A stretch of 64,000 nucleotides of DNA from Vicinamibacterales bacterium (GCA_035699745.1 DASSPH010000010.1:85445-149444), one strand, 5' to 3'. Positions 15,052-24,932 are shown, numbered from the stretch's first letter. Made by a program: numbers and translations. Notes: generated by a model not told the origin, from the sequence alone.

Positions 15052-17706
15052 TCAGGCCCGCAGCGCGCGGCTGGGATCGAGGCTGGCGGCGCGCCTGGCC
15101 GGGATGAAGGCGGCGATCAACGCCACCGCCGCGAGGACGGCCGCGACCCCGGCGAACGTCAGCGGATCGTTCGGCCGGACGTTGACGAGCTGACTGGCGA
15201 TCGCCTGGGCGGCGAGGCTGGCGCCCAGCGCACCGGCGACCACGCCGGCCGCCACGGGAAGCGCCGCCTGGCGCACGACCAGCTTCAGCACGCTGCCGCG
15301 GGACGCGCCCAGCGCCAGGCGGATGCCGATCTCCGAGGTCCGCTGAGCGGCGAAGTAATTGATGACGCCGTAGATCCCCACCCCGGCGAGCAGCAGGCCG
15401 ACCGCGCCGAGCAGCGCGAGCAGCATCGTGTTGAACCGCGCGGTGTCGAGCGTCGCCGCCATCCGCTCTTCCATCGTGCGCTCGGCGAACAGCGGCACGC
15501 CGGGATCGACGCCGGCAATCGCGCGCCGCACCCCGGGCGCGAGCCCCGCCGCATCCCCGTCGGTCCGCGCCGCGACGAACAGCGACCGGCGCGTCCAGTT
15601 CCAGGCCGTTTCGTCGAGCTGCGCCAGCGGCTGATAGAACTCCAGGTCGACCGGTCCGGCTGGCCCGCGCCAGCGCACGTCGGCGACGACGCCGATGACG
15701 GTCTTCGGCCCCCGGGGTGAGGAACCGTTGACGCGGCGGCCGATCGGATCCTGGTTCGGCCACAACCGCTGCGCGAGCGTCTGGTTGACCACCAACACCA
15801 GCGGTGCGCCGGCACGATCGCCGTCGTCGAAGCCGCGGCCGCGGACGATCGGCAGGCCCATCACCTCGAAGTACGCCGGCGAGACGAACCGCGCCATGCT
15901 CTGGCGCACGTTGCGCGGCTCCGGAGCCTCCCCGTCGGGGACCAGTCCATTCGAGAACGTGCCGACGCCGGGAACGTTGGACGCCACCATCGCGGCACGG
16001 ACGCCGGGGACGCCCTTCACCCGCGCCTCGATCTCTCGCGCCGCCTGCAGGACCGCCGCGGCGGATTCGTACTTGGCCGCGGGCAGCGCGAACCGCCCGG
16101 AGAACACTCCCTTCGGATTGAAACCCGTGGGCACGCGCTGGGTTTCGATCGCGCTGCGGATCAGCAGGCCCGCGCCGACGAGCAGAATCAGCGCGAGCGC
16201 CACCTCGGTGGCGATCAACGCCGATCGGACGAGATCGCGCGCGCTGCGCCCGCCGGCGCCGCGCGCCGCCTCTTTCAGCGTGCTGTTGATGTCCGTGCGC
16301 GAGGCGCGCCAGGCGGGCAGCAGGCCGAACACCACGCCCGCCAGCACTGCGACGGCGCCGGCGAATCCGACGGCGGATCCGTCCAGCCGCGCCTGTTCGA
16401 GCCGCGGGACGCCGGCCGGGGCGTAGGCGACGAGGAGGCGGATCAGTCCGCGTGCGAGCGCGATGCCGACGGCGGCCGAGACGAGGCTCAGCACGACGCT
16501 CTCGGTGAAGAGCTGACGGACCAGGCGTCCCTGCCCGGCGCCGAGGGCGCTCCGCACCGCCAGCTCCCGGGCGCGGGCGGCGCCGCGCGCCAGCAGCAGG
16601 TTCGACACGTTGCCGCAGGCAATCAGCAATACCGCCAGCACCGCGGCGAGCAGCACCACGAGCCGCTGCGCGTAATCGCCGACGAAGCTGGCCATCAGCG
16701 GCGCGACCGTGAACGTGCGCTCGGCGTTGTCCTTGGGGAACCGCTGCGCCAGATTCGCGCCGACGGTGCTCAGGTGCTGTGCCGCCTGCTGGATCGTGAC
16801 GCCGGGACGCAGCCGTCCGTACACGGTCAGGAAGTGCTCGTCGTGCATCCCTTTCCGCTCCGGCGTGAATGCGATCGGCACCCACAACGCCTCGGAATCG
16901 GCCGTGAAGTCGAACGATTCCGGCATCACCCCGACGACGGTGTACGGCCGGCTGTCGAGCGTGAGGGTGCGGCCGAGCACGCCCCGATCGGCGGCGAACT
17001 GGCGCGTCCAGAACCGGTGGCTGAGCACCACGACCTGGTCGCGTCCGGGCTCGTCTTCGGCCGGACCGAACACGCGCCCCAGCGCGGGCGGCACGCCCCA
17101 CACGTCGAAGAAGCCGCCGGTCGCGCGCACGCCGATGACGCGCTCGGCCCCTTCGTCGCGCGCCAGCGTCATGCTGGCCCCGCTCGCGGCCGCGACCGCC
17201 TGAAACACCGTCTGCTCGGCCGCCATGTCGACGAAGTTGCCGGCCGACACGTTGCCGCGCCCGAGATCGCGCCAGGACGAATGCACCTCGACCAGGCGAT
17301 CCGGCTCGGGCACCGGCAGCGGCCGGAGCACGACGGCGTTCAGCGTGCTGAAGATGGCGGTGGTGGCGCCGATCCCCAGCGCCAGCGTGGCCACCGAGAC
17401 GGTGGTGAAGGCGCGGGCGGCGAGCATCTGGCGGACCGAAAAGGCGGCGTCCTGCCGCAGCTCGGAGACATATTGCGCGATTCGCATGCGTTGCTCCCGT
17501 CGATGACCGATGGCGCGGCACTCGCGCCGGGCCCGCCGCAGATCGCCGAAGCGATCGAGGGCGGCGCGGTGCGCGTCCGCCTCGCTCATCCCGTTGGCGA
17601 TGAGGTCGCGGCGGCGCATCGCCAGATGGAACTCGAGCTCGGCGTCGACTTCCTCGTCGACGGCGGGGCGCCCGAGGCGAAGCGGAAAGCGGGTGCGGAA
17701 ATCCAC
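15052..17706 (-). CDS. ADOP-type ABC permease (second copy)
   Basis: An 884-residue membrane protein with the same plan as the permease at 2.8-5.4 kb. It has an N-terminal prefix (VDEEVDAELEFHLAMRRRDL, ALDRFGD), a first TM (VSVATLALGIGATTAIFS), a MacB-like periplasmic domain, an FtsX block (LIACGNVSNLLLARGAAR, RELAVRSALGAG), a second periplasmic domain and a second FtsX block with RTSEIGIRLALGASR. It ends RRAASLDPSRALRA. No ATPase is present. Its padR lies 7 nt upstream. The two permeases clearly differ in sequence, so this is not a recent duplication. Confidence 0.92.
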   Translation of the reverse strand: MDFRTRFPLRLGRPAVDEEVDAELEFHLAMRRRDLIANGMSEADAHRAALDRFGDLRRARRECRAIGHRREQRMRIAQYVSELRQDAAFSVRQMLAARAFTTVSVATLALGIGATTAIFSTLNAVVLRPLPVPEPDRLVEVHSSWRDLGRGNVSAGNFVDMAAEQTVFQAVAAASGASMTLARDEGAERVIGVRATGGFFDVWGVPPALGRVFGPAEDEPGRDQVVVLSHRFWTRQFAADRGVLGRTLTLDSRPYTVVGVMPESFDFTADSEALWVPIAFTPERKGMHDEHFLTVYGRLRPGVTIQQAAQHLSTVGANLAQRFPKDNAERTFTVAPLMASFVGDYAQRLVVLLAAVLAVLLIACGNVSNLLLARGAARARELAVRSALGAGQGRLVRQLFTESVVLSLVSAAVGIALARGLIRLLVAYAPAGVPRLEQARLDGSAVGFAGAVAVLAGVVFGLLPAWRASRTDINSTLKEAARGAGGRSARDLVRSALIATEVALALILLVGAGLLIRSAIETQRVPTGFNPKGVFSGRFALPAAKYESAAAVLQAAREIEARVKGVPGVRAAMVASNVPGVGTFSNGLVPDGEAPEPRNVRQSMARFVSPAYFEVMGLPIVRGRGFDDGDRAGAPLVLVVNQTLAQRLWPNQDPIGRRVNGSSPRGPKTVIGVVADVRWRGPAGPVDLEFYQPLAQLDETAWNWTRRSLFVAARTDGDAAGLAPGVRRAIAGVDPGVPLFAERTMEERMAATLDTARFNTMLLALLGAVGLLLAGVGIYGVINYFAAQRTSEIGIRLALGASRGSVLKLVVRQAALPVAAGVVAGALGASLAAQAIASQLVNVRPNDPLTFAGVAAVLAAVALIAAFIPARRAASLDPSRALRA

Positions 17707-17713
17707 CGACCGC

Positions 17714-18046
17714 TTAGACGGTCAGCAGCACCCGGGAGATGGCAGCGGAGAAGCGCGCCCACTCCGCCGTGCTCGCGGCGAGACGCTTCCGGCCCGCCGG
17801 CGTGATCCGGTAGAACTTGGCCTTCCGGCCGAGCTCGGAGGTGCCCCAGCTCGCCTGAATCAGTCCGCGCTGTTCCATTCGATACAGCGCCGGATAGAGC
17901 GATCCGTCCTCCACCTGCAGCACGTCGCCGGTGCTGTCTTCCAGCCATCGCGCGATCGCGTACCCGTGGCGCGGACCGCCGGCGACCGCTTTGAGGATCA
18001 GGCTCTCGAGCGTGCCGTGGAGGAGTTCGCTGGACGGAGCCGCCAT
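17714..18046 (-). CDS. PadR-family transcriptional repressor (second copy)
   Basis: A 110-residue PadR regulator: ELLHGTLESLILKAV, HGYAIARWLED, VEDGSLYPALYRMEQRG, KAFKYR-type wing (RKAKFYRITPAGRKRL). It is directly upstream of ADOP 2 and so probably controls it. A GTG one codon upstream (18049) is an alternative start. Its promoter lies inside the 3' end of the neighbouring small membrane protein gene. Confidence 0.93.
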   Translation of the reverse strand: MAAPSSELLHGTLESLILKAVAGGPRHGYAIARWLEDSTGDVLQVEDGSLYPALYRMEQRGLIQASWGTSELGRKAKFYRITPAGRKRLAASTAEWARFSAAISRVLLTV

Positions 18047-18048
18047 CA

Positions 18049-18084
18049 CCAGATTATCTGGGTGTCATGGCTAGATTGTCAAGG
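18049..18084 (-). promoter_or_regulatory. Promoter of the second padR with small palindrome
   Basis: On the minus strand TTGACA (18077-18082) and GATAAT (18053-18058) are separated by 18 bp. The 13-mer CCTTGACAATCTA (18072-18084) is identical to that in the first padR promoter. A 6-bp-arm palindrome CCAGAT-T-ATCTGG (18049-18061) covers the -10 and start region. The -10 is about 6-7 nt from the start codon, again implying a leaderless transcript. Confidence 0.65.
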
Positions 18085-18472
18085 TATCGGGGGACGACGG
18101 TGTTCTTCCATACGGCACTGCGATGAACGCGGCGACGAACAGCATGCCGAGCAGCAGATCCGGCGCCGCCGTCATCGCGGCGTCGGTCGCGATCGCGCCG
18201 CGCGAGTAGAGCGCCGCCACGGTGGTGACGTGGCCGAGCTTCTCGACGATGGCGGGAATCATCAGCCACCGGTAGCGCGGGGGGTCGGAGCCGATGACGA
18301 GGAACGCCAGCTGCCACGCGAGCGCGACCGAGATGAACCCGTAGAAGAAGTGCGGGTAGTCGAGCGGCGGCGGCCACGGCTTGCCGGTGATGTCGACGAG
18401 GAAATACAGCGGGACGAGGACGAGGATCCCCCACACCCCCGCGCCGATGAAGACAAACTTCGCGAACTTCAT
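18071..18472 (-). CDS. Small four-TM membrane protein
   Basis: A 133-residue integral membrane protein of unknown function with about four hydrophobic segments: FVFIGAGVWGILVLVPLYFL, FFYGFISVALAWQLAFLVIG, RWLMIPAIVEKLGHVTTVAALY and LLLGMLFVAAFIAVPYG. No catalytic motif is visible. Its last codons overlap the promoter of the downstream padR, so transcription through this gene could interfere with that promoter. Confidence 0.75.
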   Translation of the reverse strand: MKFAKFVFIGAGVWGILVLVPLYFLVDITGKPWPPPLDYPHFFYGFISVALAWQLAFLVIGSDPPRYRWLMIPAIVEKLGHVTTVAALYSRGAIATDAAMTAAPDLLLGMLFVAAFIAVPYGRTPSSPDTLTI

Positions 18473-18536
18473 GGTCCCCTACCATAACTCCGTCGGGCGG
18501 CCTTCCATTCCGCCCCTGGCGGCGCGCGCCGATGGA

Positions 18537-18542
18537 TATAAT
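18537..18542 (+). promoter_or_regulatory. Consensus -10 box of the M20 peptidase gene
   Basis: A perfect TATAAT ends 7 nt before the ATG at 18550, so the transcript probably starts at the start codon. No clear -35 hexamer is present. Confidence 0.6.
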
Positions 18543-18549
18543 TCCGGCG

Positions 18550-20178
18550 ATGAAACGAGCTGGCTTGTTCGCCCTGATGATGACGGTGGCGGCGTTGGCC
18601 GTCCCGATGGCCCAGAACCCGGCGCCGCGTGCGGCCACTCCGAAGCTGGACGCCCTGAAGCAGGAGGCCGCGGCCGACGTCGAGCAGCGGGCCAGATTCG
18701 CGCAGGAGATGGTCGACCAGATCTTCAGCTACGGCGAGCTGGGATTCCAGGAGGTCGAGACCAACCGCTACCTGATCGACATCCTGAAGAAGAACGGGTT
18801 CGCGGTGACCGAAGGGGTCGCCGGCGTGCCGACGGCGTTCTGGGCCACGTGGGGATCCGGCAAGCCGGTGATCGCGCTGGGCTCCGACATCGACGGCATT
18901 CCGCAGGCGTCGCAGAAGCCGGGCGTGGCGTATCACGATCCGCTGATCGAAGGGGCGCCCGGCCATGGCGAGGGGCACAACTCGGGGCAGGCGGTGAACA
19001 TCACCGCGGCGATCGCGGTGAAGAAGATCATGGAGCGCGAGAAGCTCCCGGGCACGATCCGCATCTGGCCCGGCACCGCCGAGGAGCTGGTCGGGACGAA
19101 GGCGTACTTCGTCCGCGCCGGCCTGTTCAAGGACGTCGACGTCGCGCTGTTCACGCACGTGGACGACTCGCTCGACGTGTCGTGGGGCGCGCGCTCGGGC
19201 ACCGGCCTGGTGTCGGTCCAGTACTCGTTCCAGGGAGAGACGGCGCACGCGGCGGGCTCTCCCTGGCGCGGCCGCAGCGCGCTCGACGCGGTGGAGCTGA
19301 TGGACATCGGCTGGAATTTCCGCCGCGAGCACCTGCGCCTCAGCCACCGCTCGCACAGCGTGATCGTCGACGGCGGCGATCAGCCGAACGTCGTCCCGCG
19401 GACCGCGTCGGTCTGGTACTACTTCCGCGAGATCGATTATCCGAACATCAAGCAGCTGTGGGAGACCGGCGACACGATGGCCAAGGCGGCGGCGATGATG
19501 GCGGGGGTCGAGCTGCTGCCGTCGAAGGTGCTCGGCAGCGCCTGGCCGCAGCACTTCAACCGCACGGTTGCGGAAACCACCTGGGCCAACATCCAGAAGG
19601 TCGGGATGCCGAAGTGGAGCGAGAACGATCAGCAGCTCGCGCGCGCGCTGCAGAAGGAGCTGAAGAACGCGCGAACCCCCGGGCTCAACGAGCGGATCGG
19701 CAACAGCCTCACCGGTCCGGTCCAGAACAACACCGGCGGCGGATCCGACGACATCGGCGACGTGTCGTGGAACGTGCCGACGGTGACGCTGCGCTTCCCC
19801 GCGAACATCCCCGGCCTCCCCGGCCACAACTGGGCGAACGCGATCTCGATGGCGACGCCGATCGCGCACAAGGGGGTCGTCGCCGGCGCCAAGGTCCAGG
19901 CGATGACGATGCTCGATCTGGTGTCGCGCCCCGAGCTGGTCGAGCAGGCGTGGAAGTACTTCCGCGAAGTGCAGACGAAGGAGACGAAGTACGAACCCCT
20001 GCTGCGCCCGCAGGACCAGCCCGCGATCTGGCTGAACAAGGCCACGATGGAGCGCTATCGGCCGGAGATGAAGAAGTATTACTACGACCCCTCGCGCTTC
20101 CCGAGCTATCTCGATCAGCTCGGAATCAAGTACCCGACAGTGAAGAATCCCGGCGCCCAACTCCCGACGCCCGACTGA
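18550..20178 (+). CDS. Exported M20-family metallopeptidase / amidohydrolase
   Basis: A 542-residue protein with a Sec signal peptide (MKRAGLFALMMTVAALAVPMAQ). M20 / AbgB-like features include IFSYGELGFQEVETNRYL, VIALGSDIDGIPQASQ (first metal Asp), GHGEGHNSG, PGTAEELVGTKAYF (Glu-Glu catalytic/metal pair) and SFQGETAHAAGSPWRGRSALDAVELM (dimerisation domain with the conserved His). It probably cleaves N-acyl or peptide amide bonds in the periplasm. The final codons (PGAQLPTPD) run into a repeat island, so the C-terminal tail is repeat-encoded. Confidence 0.85.
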   Translation: MKRAGLFALMMTVAALAVPMAQNPAPRAATPKLDALKQEAAADVEQRARFAQEMVDQIFSYGELGFQEVETNRYLIDILKKNGFAVTEGVAGVPTAFWATWGSGKPVIALGSDIDGIPQASQKPGVAYHDPLIEGAPGHGEGHNSGQAVNITAAIAVKKIMEREKLPGTIRIWPGTAEELVGTKAYFVRAGLFKDVDVALFTHVDDSLDVSWGARSGTGLVSVQYSFQGETAHAAGSPWRGRSALDAVELMDIGWNFRREHLRLSHRSHSVIVDGGDQPNVVPRTASVWYYFREIDYPNIKQLWETGDTMAKAAAMMAGVELLPSKVLGSAWPQHFNRTVAETTWANIQKVGMPKWSENDQQLARALQKELKNARTPGLNERIGNSLTGPVQNNTGGGSDDIGDVSWNVPTVTLRFPANIPGLPGHNWANAISMATPIAHKGVVAGAKVQAMTMLDLVSRPELVEQAWKYFREVQTKETKYEPLLRPQDQPAIWLNKATMERYRPEMKKYYYDPSRFPSYLDQLGIKYPTVKNPGAQLPTPD

Positions 20179-20306
20179 CGCCCGAGTCCCGACGCCCGGG
20201 CTTCCAGAAGCTCCAGCCATCCCCTTGGGAGTTTTGGGAGTTCCGGGACCCTTGGGAGTTTTGGGCGTTGGGCGTTCCCTGGGCGTTGGAAGTTGGGAGT
20301 CGGCCG
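20154..20306. repeat. Repeat island between the M20 gene and hisS
   Basis: Degenerate short repeats cover the gap and the last codons of the M20 gene. First come CCCGACGCCCG-type units (20164-20200), then TTGGGAGTT-type 9-mers (20225-20306). The 18-mer TTGGGAGTTTTGGGAGTT (20225-20242) recurs in inverse orientation at 27322-27339. Confidence 0.85.
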
Positions 20307-20330
20307 TTGACGGGGCAGTAAACTGTAAGG

Positions 20331-21656
20331 ATGCACACCGGCCCAGCGCGCGGCATGCGCGACTTCCTCCCGGAGGACGTCCGCCGCCGCCAGTACGTGA
20401 TCGAGGTCGTGCGCCGCGTGTACGAGCGCTACGGGTTCGAGCCGCTCGAGACGCCAGCGCTCGAGAACATCGAGACGCTGACGGGCAAGTACGGCGAAGA
20501 GGGCAACCAGCTCATATTCAAGGTGCTGCGCCGCGGCGAAGGGGCGGCGAGCGGCGAGACCGATCTCGCGCTGCGCTACGACCTCACCGTCCCGCTCGCC
20601 CGCGTCGTCGCCGAGCACCGCGCCCGGCTGCCGCGCTTCTTCAAGCGCTACCAGATCCAGCCGGTGTGGCGCGCCGACCGTCCGGCGCGCGGCCGGTTCC
20701 GCGAGTTCTACCAGTGCGACGTGGACGCGATCGGCTCCACCGCGCCGGTGGTCGAGGTCGAGATGATTGCCGCGGTGAGCGAGGTCCTGCACGCGCTGGG
20801 GTTCAAGGACTTCACCGTGCAGGTGAACCATCGCGCGCTGCTGACCGCCATGCTCGACGCGGCGGGCGTTCCTGCCGCGAAGCACGCCGACGCGCTGATC
20901 GCCATCGACAAGCTGGACAAGATCGGCCGCGACAAGGTGGGGGACGATCTGGTCGCGCGCGGCCTCGAGCGTGCGGCGGCGGACGCATGTCTCGACGCCT
21001 TCGAGCACGTCGACGCGTTCACCGCCATGGTGGGGCGGACCGACGCCGGCGCGGCGGCGAAGCGCAACGTCGACGAGATCATCGCGCTCACCGACGCCAC
21101 CGCGGCGCGCGGCCACATCCAGTTCACGCCGCGGCTGGCGCGCGGCCTGTCGTACTACACCGGCGCGATCATGGAGGTCTCGGTGCCCGATCTCGCCGGC
21201 AGTCTCGGCGGCGGCGGACGCTACGACGGGCTCATCGGCATGTTCTCGGGGGAGCAGATCCCCGCCTGCGGCTTCTCGCTGGGCCTGGAGCGGATCCTCG
21301 TGGTGATGGCCGAGCGCCACATGTTCCCCCCCGAGGTGCAGTCGTCGGGGCCGGATGTGCTCGTCACGATCTTCGACCAGCCGCTCGCGGCCGAATCGCT
21401 GCGGCTGGCGCGCGAGCTGCGCGGGGCGGATTTGCGCGTCGAGCTGTATCCCGAGGCGCTGCGCCGCGGCAAGGATCTCGGCAAGGCCTTCAAATACGCC
21501 GACGCGCGTCAGGCGGCGTTCGTCGCGGTGCTGGGGGAGGACGAGCTCGCCCGCGGCGAGGTTAAGATCAAGAATCTGCGCACCGGCGAGCAGCAGTCGG
21601 TGCCCAGGGATGTCGCCGCCTCGACCATCGGACCTCGGATATCGGACACTCAATGA
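20331..21656 (+). CDS. hisS: Histidyl-tRNA synthetase
   Basis: A 441-residue class II synthetase charging tRNA-His. Motif 1 lies around PARGMRDFLPEDVRRR; motif 2 is FKRYQIQPVWRADRPARGRFREF; the histidine-binding regions are GLSYYTGAIMEVS and GGGRYDGLIGMF; motif 3 is CGFSLGLERI. The anticodon-binding domain follows from about residue 340. The length is typical. The stop overlaps the aspS start by 4 nt (ATGA), so it opens an operon of translation and RNA genes. Confidence 0.97.
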   Translation: MHTGPARGMRDFLPEDVRRRQYVIEVVRRVYERYGFEPLETPALENIETLTGKYGEEGNQLIFKVLRRGEGAASGETDLALRYDLTVPLARVVAEHRARLPRFFKRYQIQPVWRADRPARGRFREFYQCDVDAIGSTAPVVEVEMIAAVSEVLHALGFKDFTVQVNHRALLTAMLDAAGVPAAKHADALIAIDKLDKIGRDKVGDDLVARGLERAAADACLDAFEHVDAFTAMVGRTDAGAAAKRNVDEIIALTDATAARGHIQFTPRLARGLSYYTGAIMEVSVPDLAGSLGGGGRYDGLIGMFSGEQIPACGFSLGLERILVVMAERHMFPPEVQSSGPDVLVTIFDQPLAAESLRLARELRGADLRVELYPEALRRGKDLGKAFKYADARQAAFVAVLGEDELARGEVKIKNLRTGEQQSVPRDVAASTIGPRISDTQ

Positions 21657-23419
21657 GCGTAGAGCCTCTCGGCCAACTGGCCCGCACGCACACGTGCGGG
21701 GAACTGAATCTTTCGCACGTCGGTCAGGAGGTCGTCCTGCTCGGCTGGGTGCATCGCGTCCGCGATCTCGGCGGCGTCATGTTCTTCGACATCCGGGACC
21801 GCCACGGCCTGACCCAGGCCGTGGTGCGCGACGCGGCGCTGGAGGAGAAGGCCAAGCGGCTCCGTCCCGAGTTCGTCGTCGCCATCCTCGGGCGGGTCGA
21901 CGCCCGCGCGCCCGAAGCGGTGAATCCCAAGCTGAAGACCGGCGAGGTCGAGGTCGCGGCGCGCGAGATCCGTCTGCTGAACGACGCCAGGACGCCGCCG
22001 TTCCCGATCAACGAAGAGACCGCGGTCTCGGAAGAGATGCGGCTGCGATACCGCTACCTCGATCTGCGCCGGCCGAAGCTGCAGCAGAACATGATCCTGC
22101 GGCACAAGGCGGCGTTCGCGGTGCGCCAGTACTTCGACGAGCAGGGTTTCCTCGAGATCGAAACGCCGATCCTGACCAAGTCGACCCCGGAAGGGGCGCG
22201 CGACTACCTGGTGCCGAGCCGGGTCCACCCCGGGGAGTTCTACGCGCTGCCGCAGTCGCCGCAGATCTTCAAGCAGATCCTCATGATCTCCGGGCTGGAT
22301 CGCTACTTCCAGATCGCCAAGTGCTTCCGCGACGAGGACCTGCGCGCCGACCGCCAGCCCGAGTTCACGCAGGTCGACCTCGAGATCTCGTTCGCGACCG
22401 AGGACCTCGTCTTCTCGATTCTCGAGCCGCTCATGGGACGGTTGATGGCGCTGGTCGGCCGCGACGCGCCGCCGTTCTTCCGCCGCATGCCGTACGCGGA
22501 CGCGATCGCGAAGTACGGGTCCGACAAGCCGGACCTGCGCGCCGGCATGGAGCTGCAGCTGCTCTCCGAGCCCTTTGCCGCGTCAGGGTTCGCGCTGTTC
22601 CGCGGCGCGATCGACGCGGGCGGGGAGGTGCGCGGCTTCGTGATTCCGGGCGCCGCCCGCTACTCGCGCAAGGATCTCGACAACCTGATCGACGAAGCGA
22701 AGGGGCTCGGCGCCGCCGCGCTGGTCTGGGCGCGCCACGCCGAGGGCGCGGTGCAGAGTCCCGCGCTCAAAGCGGCAGGCGAGGACACGATCCGCCGCGC
22801 CCTGACGATGGCGGGCGCCGAGGCGGGGGACCTGCTGGTCATGGCCGCGGGCCAGCACGATCCGACGGCGCGCCTGCTCGGCCAGCTCCGGCTCAACGTC
22901 GCGAAGCGCGAGAACCGCCTCGACCCGAACCGCTACGAGTTCCTGTGGGTCGTCGACTTTCCCATGTTCGACTGGCGGGAAGACGAGCAGCGCTGGGAAT
23001 TCATGCACCATCCGTTCACCGCGCCGCTCGAGTCGGACGCCGCCCGGCTCGAGTCGGACCCCGGCAGCGTGCGCGCGCGCGCCTACGACATGGTGCTCAA
23101 CGGCAGCGAGATCGGCGGCGGCAGCATCCGGATCCACGATCAGCGGATTCAGCGGCTCGTCTTCAAGATGCTCGGCATGTCGGACGAGGAAGCGAAGGCG
23201 CGATTCGGCTTCTTCGTGGATGCGCTCGAATACGGCACCCCGCCGCACGGCGGGATCGCGCTGGGCCTCGATCGCATCTGCGCCATCCTCGCCGGCGAGG
23301 CGTCGATCCGGGAAGTGATCGCGTTCCCCAAGACGGCACAAGCCGTGGATCTGATGTCGGGCGCGCCGTCGACGGTCGATCCGCGCCAGCTGCGGGAGCT
23401 GCACATCCGCCCGCAGTGA
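21653..23419 (+). CDS. aspS: Aspartyl-tRNA synthetase
   Basis: A 588-residue bacterial-type AspRS. It has an N-terminal OB anticodon domain (VVLLGWVHRVRDLGGVMFFDIRD), motif 2 (FQIAKCFRDEDLRADRQPEFTQVD), the inserted GAD domain of bacterial AspRS (about residues 290-410), and motif 3 GGIALGLDRICAILAG. Whether it also charges tRNA-Asn cannot be told from the window. It is translationally coupled to hisS. Confidence 0.97.
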   Translation: MSVEPLGQLARTHTCGELNLSHVGQEVVLLGWVHRVRDLGGVMFFDIRDRHGLTQAVVRDAALEEKAKRLRPEFVVAILGRVDARAPEAVNPKLKTGEVEVAAREIRLLNDARTPPFPINEETAVSEEMRLRYRYLDLRRPKLQQNMILRHKAAFAVRQYFDEQGFLEIETPILTKSTPEGARDYLVPSRVHPGEFYALPQSPQIFKQILMISGLDRYFQIAKCFRDEDLRADRQPEFTQVDLEISFATEDLVFSILEPLMGRLMALVGRDAPPFFRRMPYADAIAKYGSDKPDLRAGMELQLLSEPFAASGFALFRGAIDAGGEVRGFVIPGAARYSRKDLDNLIDEAKGLGAAALVWARHAEGAVQSPALKAAGEDTIRRALTMAGAEAGDLLVMAAGQHDPTARLLGQLRLNVAKRENRLDPNRYEFLWVVDFPMFDWREDEQRWEFMHHPFTAPLESDAARLESDPGSVRARAYDMVLNGSEIGGGSIRIHDQRIQRLVFKMLGMSDEEAKARFGFFVDALEYGTPPHGGIALGLDRICAILAGEASIREVIAFPKTAQAVDLMSGAPSTVDPRQLRELHIRPQ

Positions 23420-23446
23420 CAGCCATGCTAGGATCGGCGCAGTAAC

Positions 23447-24415
23447 TTGCCCACTTCAGCGATACGCAAGATTCAGATTCCCGACGAGGGGGCTGAATCC
23501 CTGTTCGGCACCTACGACGAGAACCTCAAGCAGCTCGAAACGCAGTTCGGCGTCCGCATCCGCACCAGCGGGAACGAGCTGATCGTCGAGGGGGAGCCCG
23601 CCGACGTCGCCCGCGCGGAGAAGGTGCTCGACCAACTGTCCAGCTTGATGCGCGGGGGCTACCGCCTCGGGAAGGGCGACGTGCGTACCGCCGCGACGCT
23701 CGTGGCGCAGGACGAAAACGTCGAGCTCGCCGAGTATTTCCTGCGATCGACGACCAAGGCCGCGGGCGGCAAGCGCCAGGTCACGCCGAAGTCCGTCAAC
23801 CAGAAGCGTTACCTCGACGCGATCGAAGCCCACGACATCGTGTTCGGCATCGGCCCTGCCGGCACGGGTAAGACTTACCTGGCGATGGCGCAGGCGGTCT
23901 CGTTCCTGCTCGCCAAGCGGGTCAGCCGGATCATCCTCGCCCGCCCTGCGGTGGAAGCCGGGGAGAAGCTCGGGTTCCTGCCCGGCGACCTGCAGGAGAA
24001 GGTGAACCCGTACCTGCGTCCGCTCTACGACGCGCTCTACGACATGATGGAGATGGAGCGCGCCGAGCGGCTGCTCGAGCGCGGCACCATCGAGGTCGCG
24101 CCCATCGCCTTCATGCGCGGCCGCACCCTCAACGACGCGTTCGTGATCCTCGACGAGGCGCAGAACACGACGTCCGAGCAGATGAAGATGTTCCTGACCC
24201 GTCTCGGCTTCGGCTCGAAGGCGGTGATCACGGGAGACGTGACGCAGATCGATCTGCCGACCGGTCGCACCTCCGGCCTCACCGAGGCGATGAAGGTGGT
24301 GGGCAACATCGAGGGGATCGCGTTCGTGCACTTCGACGACAAGGACGTGGTGCGTCACGCGCTCGTCCAGCACATCGTGAAGGCGTACGAAGCTTACAGT
24401 GGACCCAGACAGTAG
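23447..24415 (+). CDS. PhoH-like ATPase (YbeZ type)
   Basis: A 322-residue protein. Residues ~20-75 resemble a KH-like N-terminal domain ([28 protein letters not shown]). The P-loop ATPase has Walker [34 protein letters not shown] and Walker [10 protein letters not shown]. PhoH/YbeZ proteins act with YbeY in RNA metabolism, and ybeY overlaps it here by 17 nt. The start is TTG, as no ATG fits; a TAGGAT -10-like box ends 12 nt upstream. Confidence 0.93.
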   Translation: MPTSAIRKIQIPDEGAESLFGTYDENLKQLETQFGVRIRTSGNELIVEGEPADVARAEKVLDQLSSLMRGGYRLGKGDVRTAATLVAQDENVELAEYFLRSTTKAAGGKRQVTPKSVNQKRYLDAIEAHDIVFGIGPAGTGKTYLAMAQAVSFLLAKRVSRIILARPAVEAGEKLGFLPGDLQEKVNPYLRPLYDALYDMMEMERAERLLERGTIEVAPIAFMRGRTLNDAFVILDEAQNTTSEQMKMFLTRLGFGSKAVITGDVTQIDLPTGRTSGLTEAMKVVGNIEGIAFVHFDDKDVVRHALVQHIVKAYEAYSGPRQ

Positions 24416-24932
24416 CCGCGCCTCCGCCGCGAAGCGGCGCCGGGGGGCCGCGGCGCACGACGGCGGGCGGATTCGGATCTCCGTCACGGACGGCCGCGGA
24501 TCGAGCGCCTCCGCTCCGGGGCTCGCCGCCTGGCTGCAGCGGGTCGCGCCGCGTCACGCGCCGCCGGAGCTCACCATCGCGCTCGTCAGCGACGCCCGGA
24601 TCCGCGCCCTGAACCGGAAGTTCCGGCGCCGGAACGCGGTCACCGACGTGCTCTCGTTCGAGCCGTCGGATCTCGCGATTGCGACCGGCCGCGCGCGCGC
24701 GCAGGCGCGGGACGCCGGCCACGCCTACGCGGACGAGCTCAAGGTCCTCGCCCTGCACGGCCTGCTCCACCTGATCGGTTACGATCACGACGACCCGGCC
24801 GACCGGGGGCGGATGGACAGGCTCGAACGCCGGCTGCGCGCGAAGGGTGGACTGCGCGAGAGCCTGATTGAGCGAGCGGCGCGCGCGCGCCCGGGGCAGC
24901 GCGCGCGGCGGCGCCCCACGCCTGCACGATGA
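24399..24932 (+). CDS. ybeY: Endoribonuclease YbeY (16S rRNA maturation)
   Basis: A 177-residue metalloendoribonuclease. The zinc motif [13 protein letters not shown] has the three conserved His residues; [19 protein letters not shown] precedes it. The segment between DVLSF and the SDLAIAT (GDIVI-like) strand is shorter than usual. The C-terminus is an Arg-rich tail (residues ~158-177). The start is GTG inside the end of phoH; the stop overlaps the next ATG. It works in 16S rRNA 3'-end processing and ribosome quality control. Confidence 0.93.
   Translation: MDPDSSRASAAKRRRGAAAHDGGRIRISVTDGRGSSASAPGLAAWLQRVAPRHAPPELTIALVSDARIRALNRKFRRRNAVTDVLSFEPSDLAIATGRARAQARDAGHAYADELKVLALHGLLHLIGYDHDDPADRGRMDRLERRLRAKGGLRESLIERAARARPGQRARRRPTPAR

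Noticed and set aside
15029..17521. N-terminal extension of moaA over 800 codons long
   Set aside because: It is the out-of-frame shadow of ADOP 2; the MoaA family N-terminus begins near 15028.
2777..17706. The two ADOP permeases as a recent duplication
   Set aside because: They share architecture but little near-identical sequence, so they are old paralogues.
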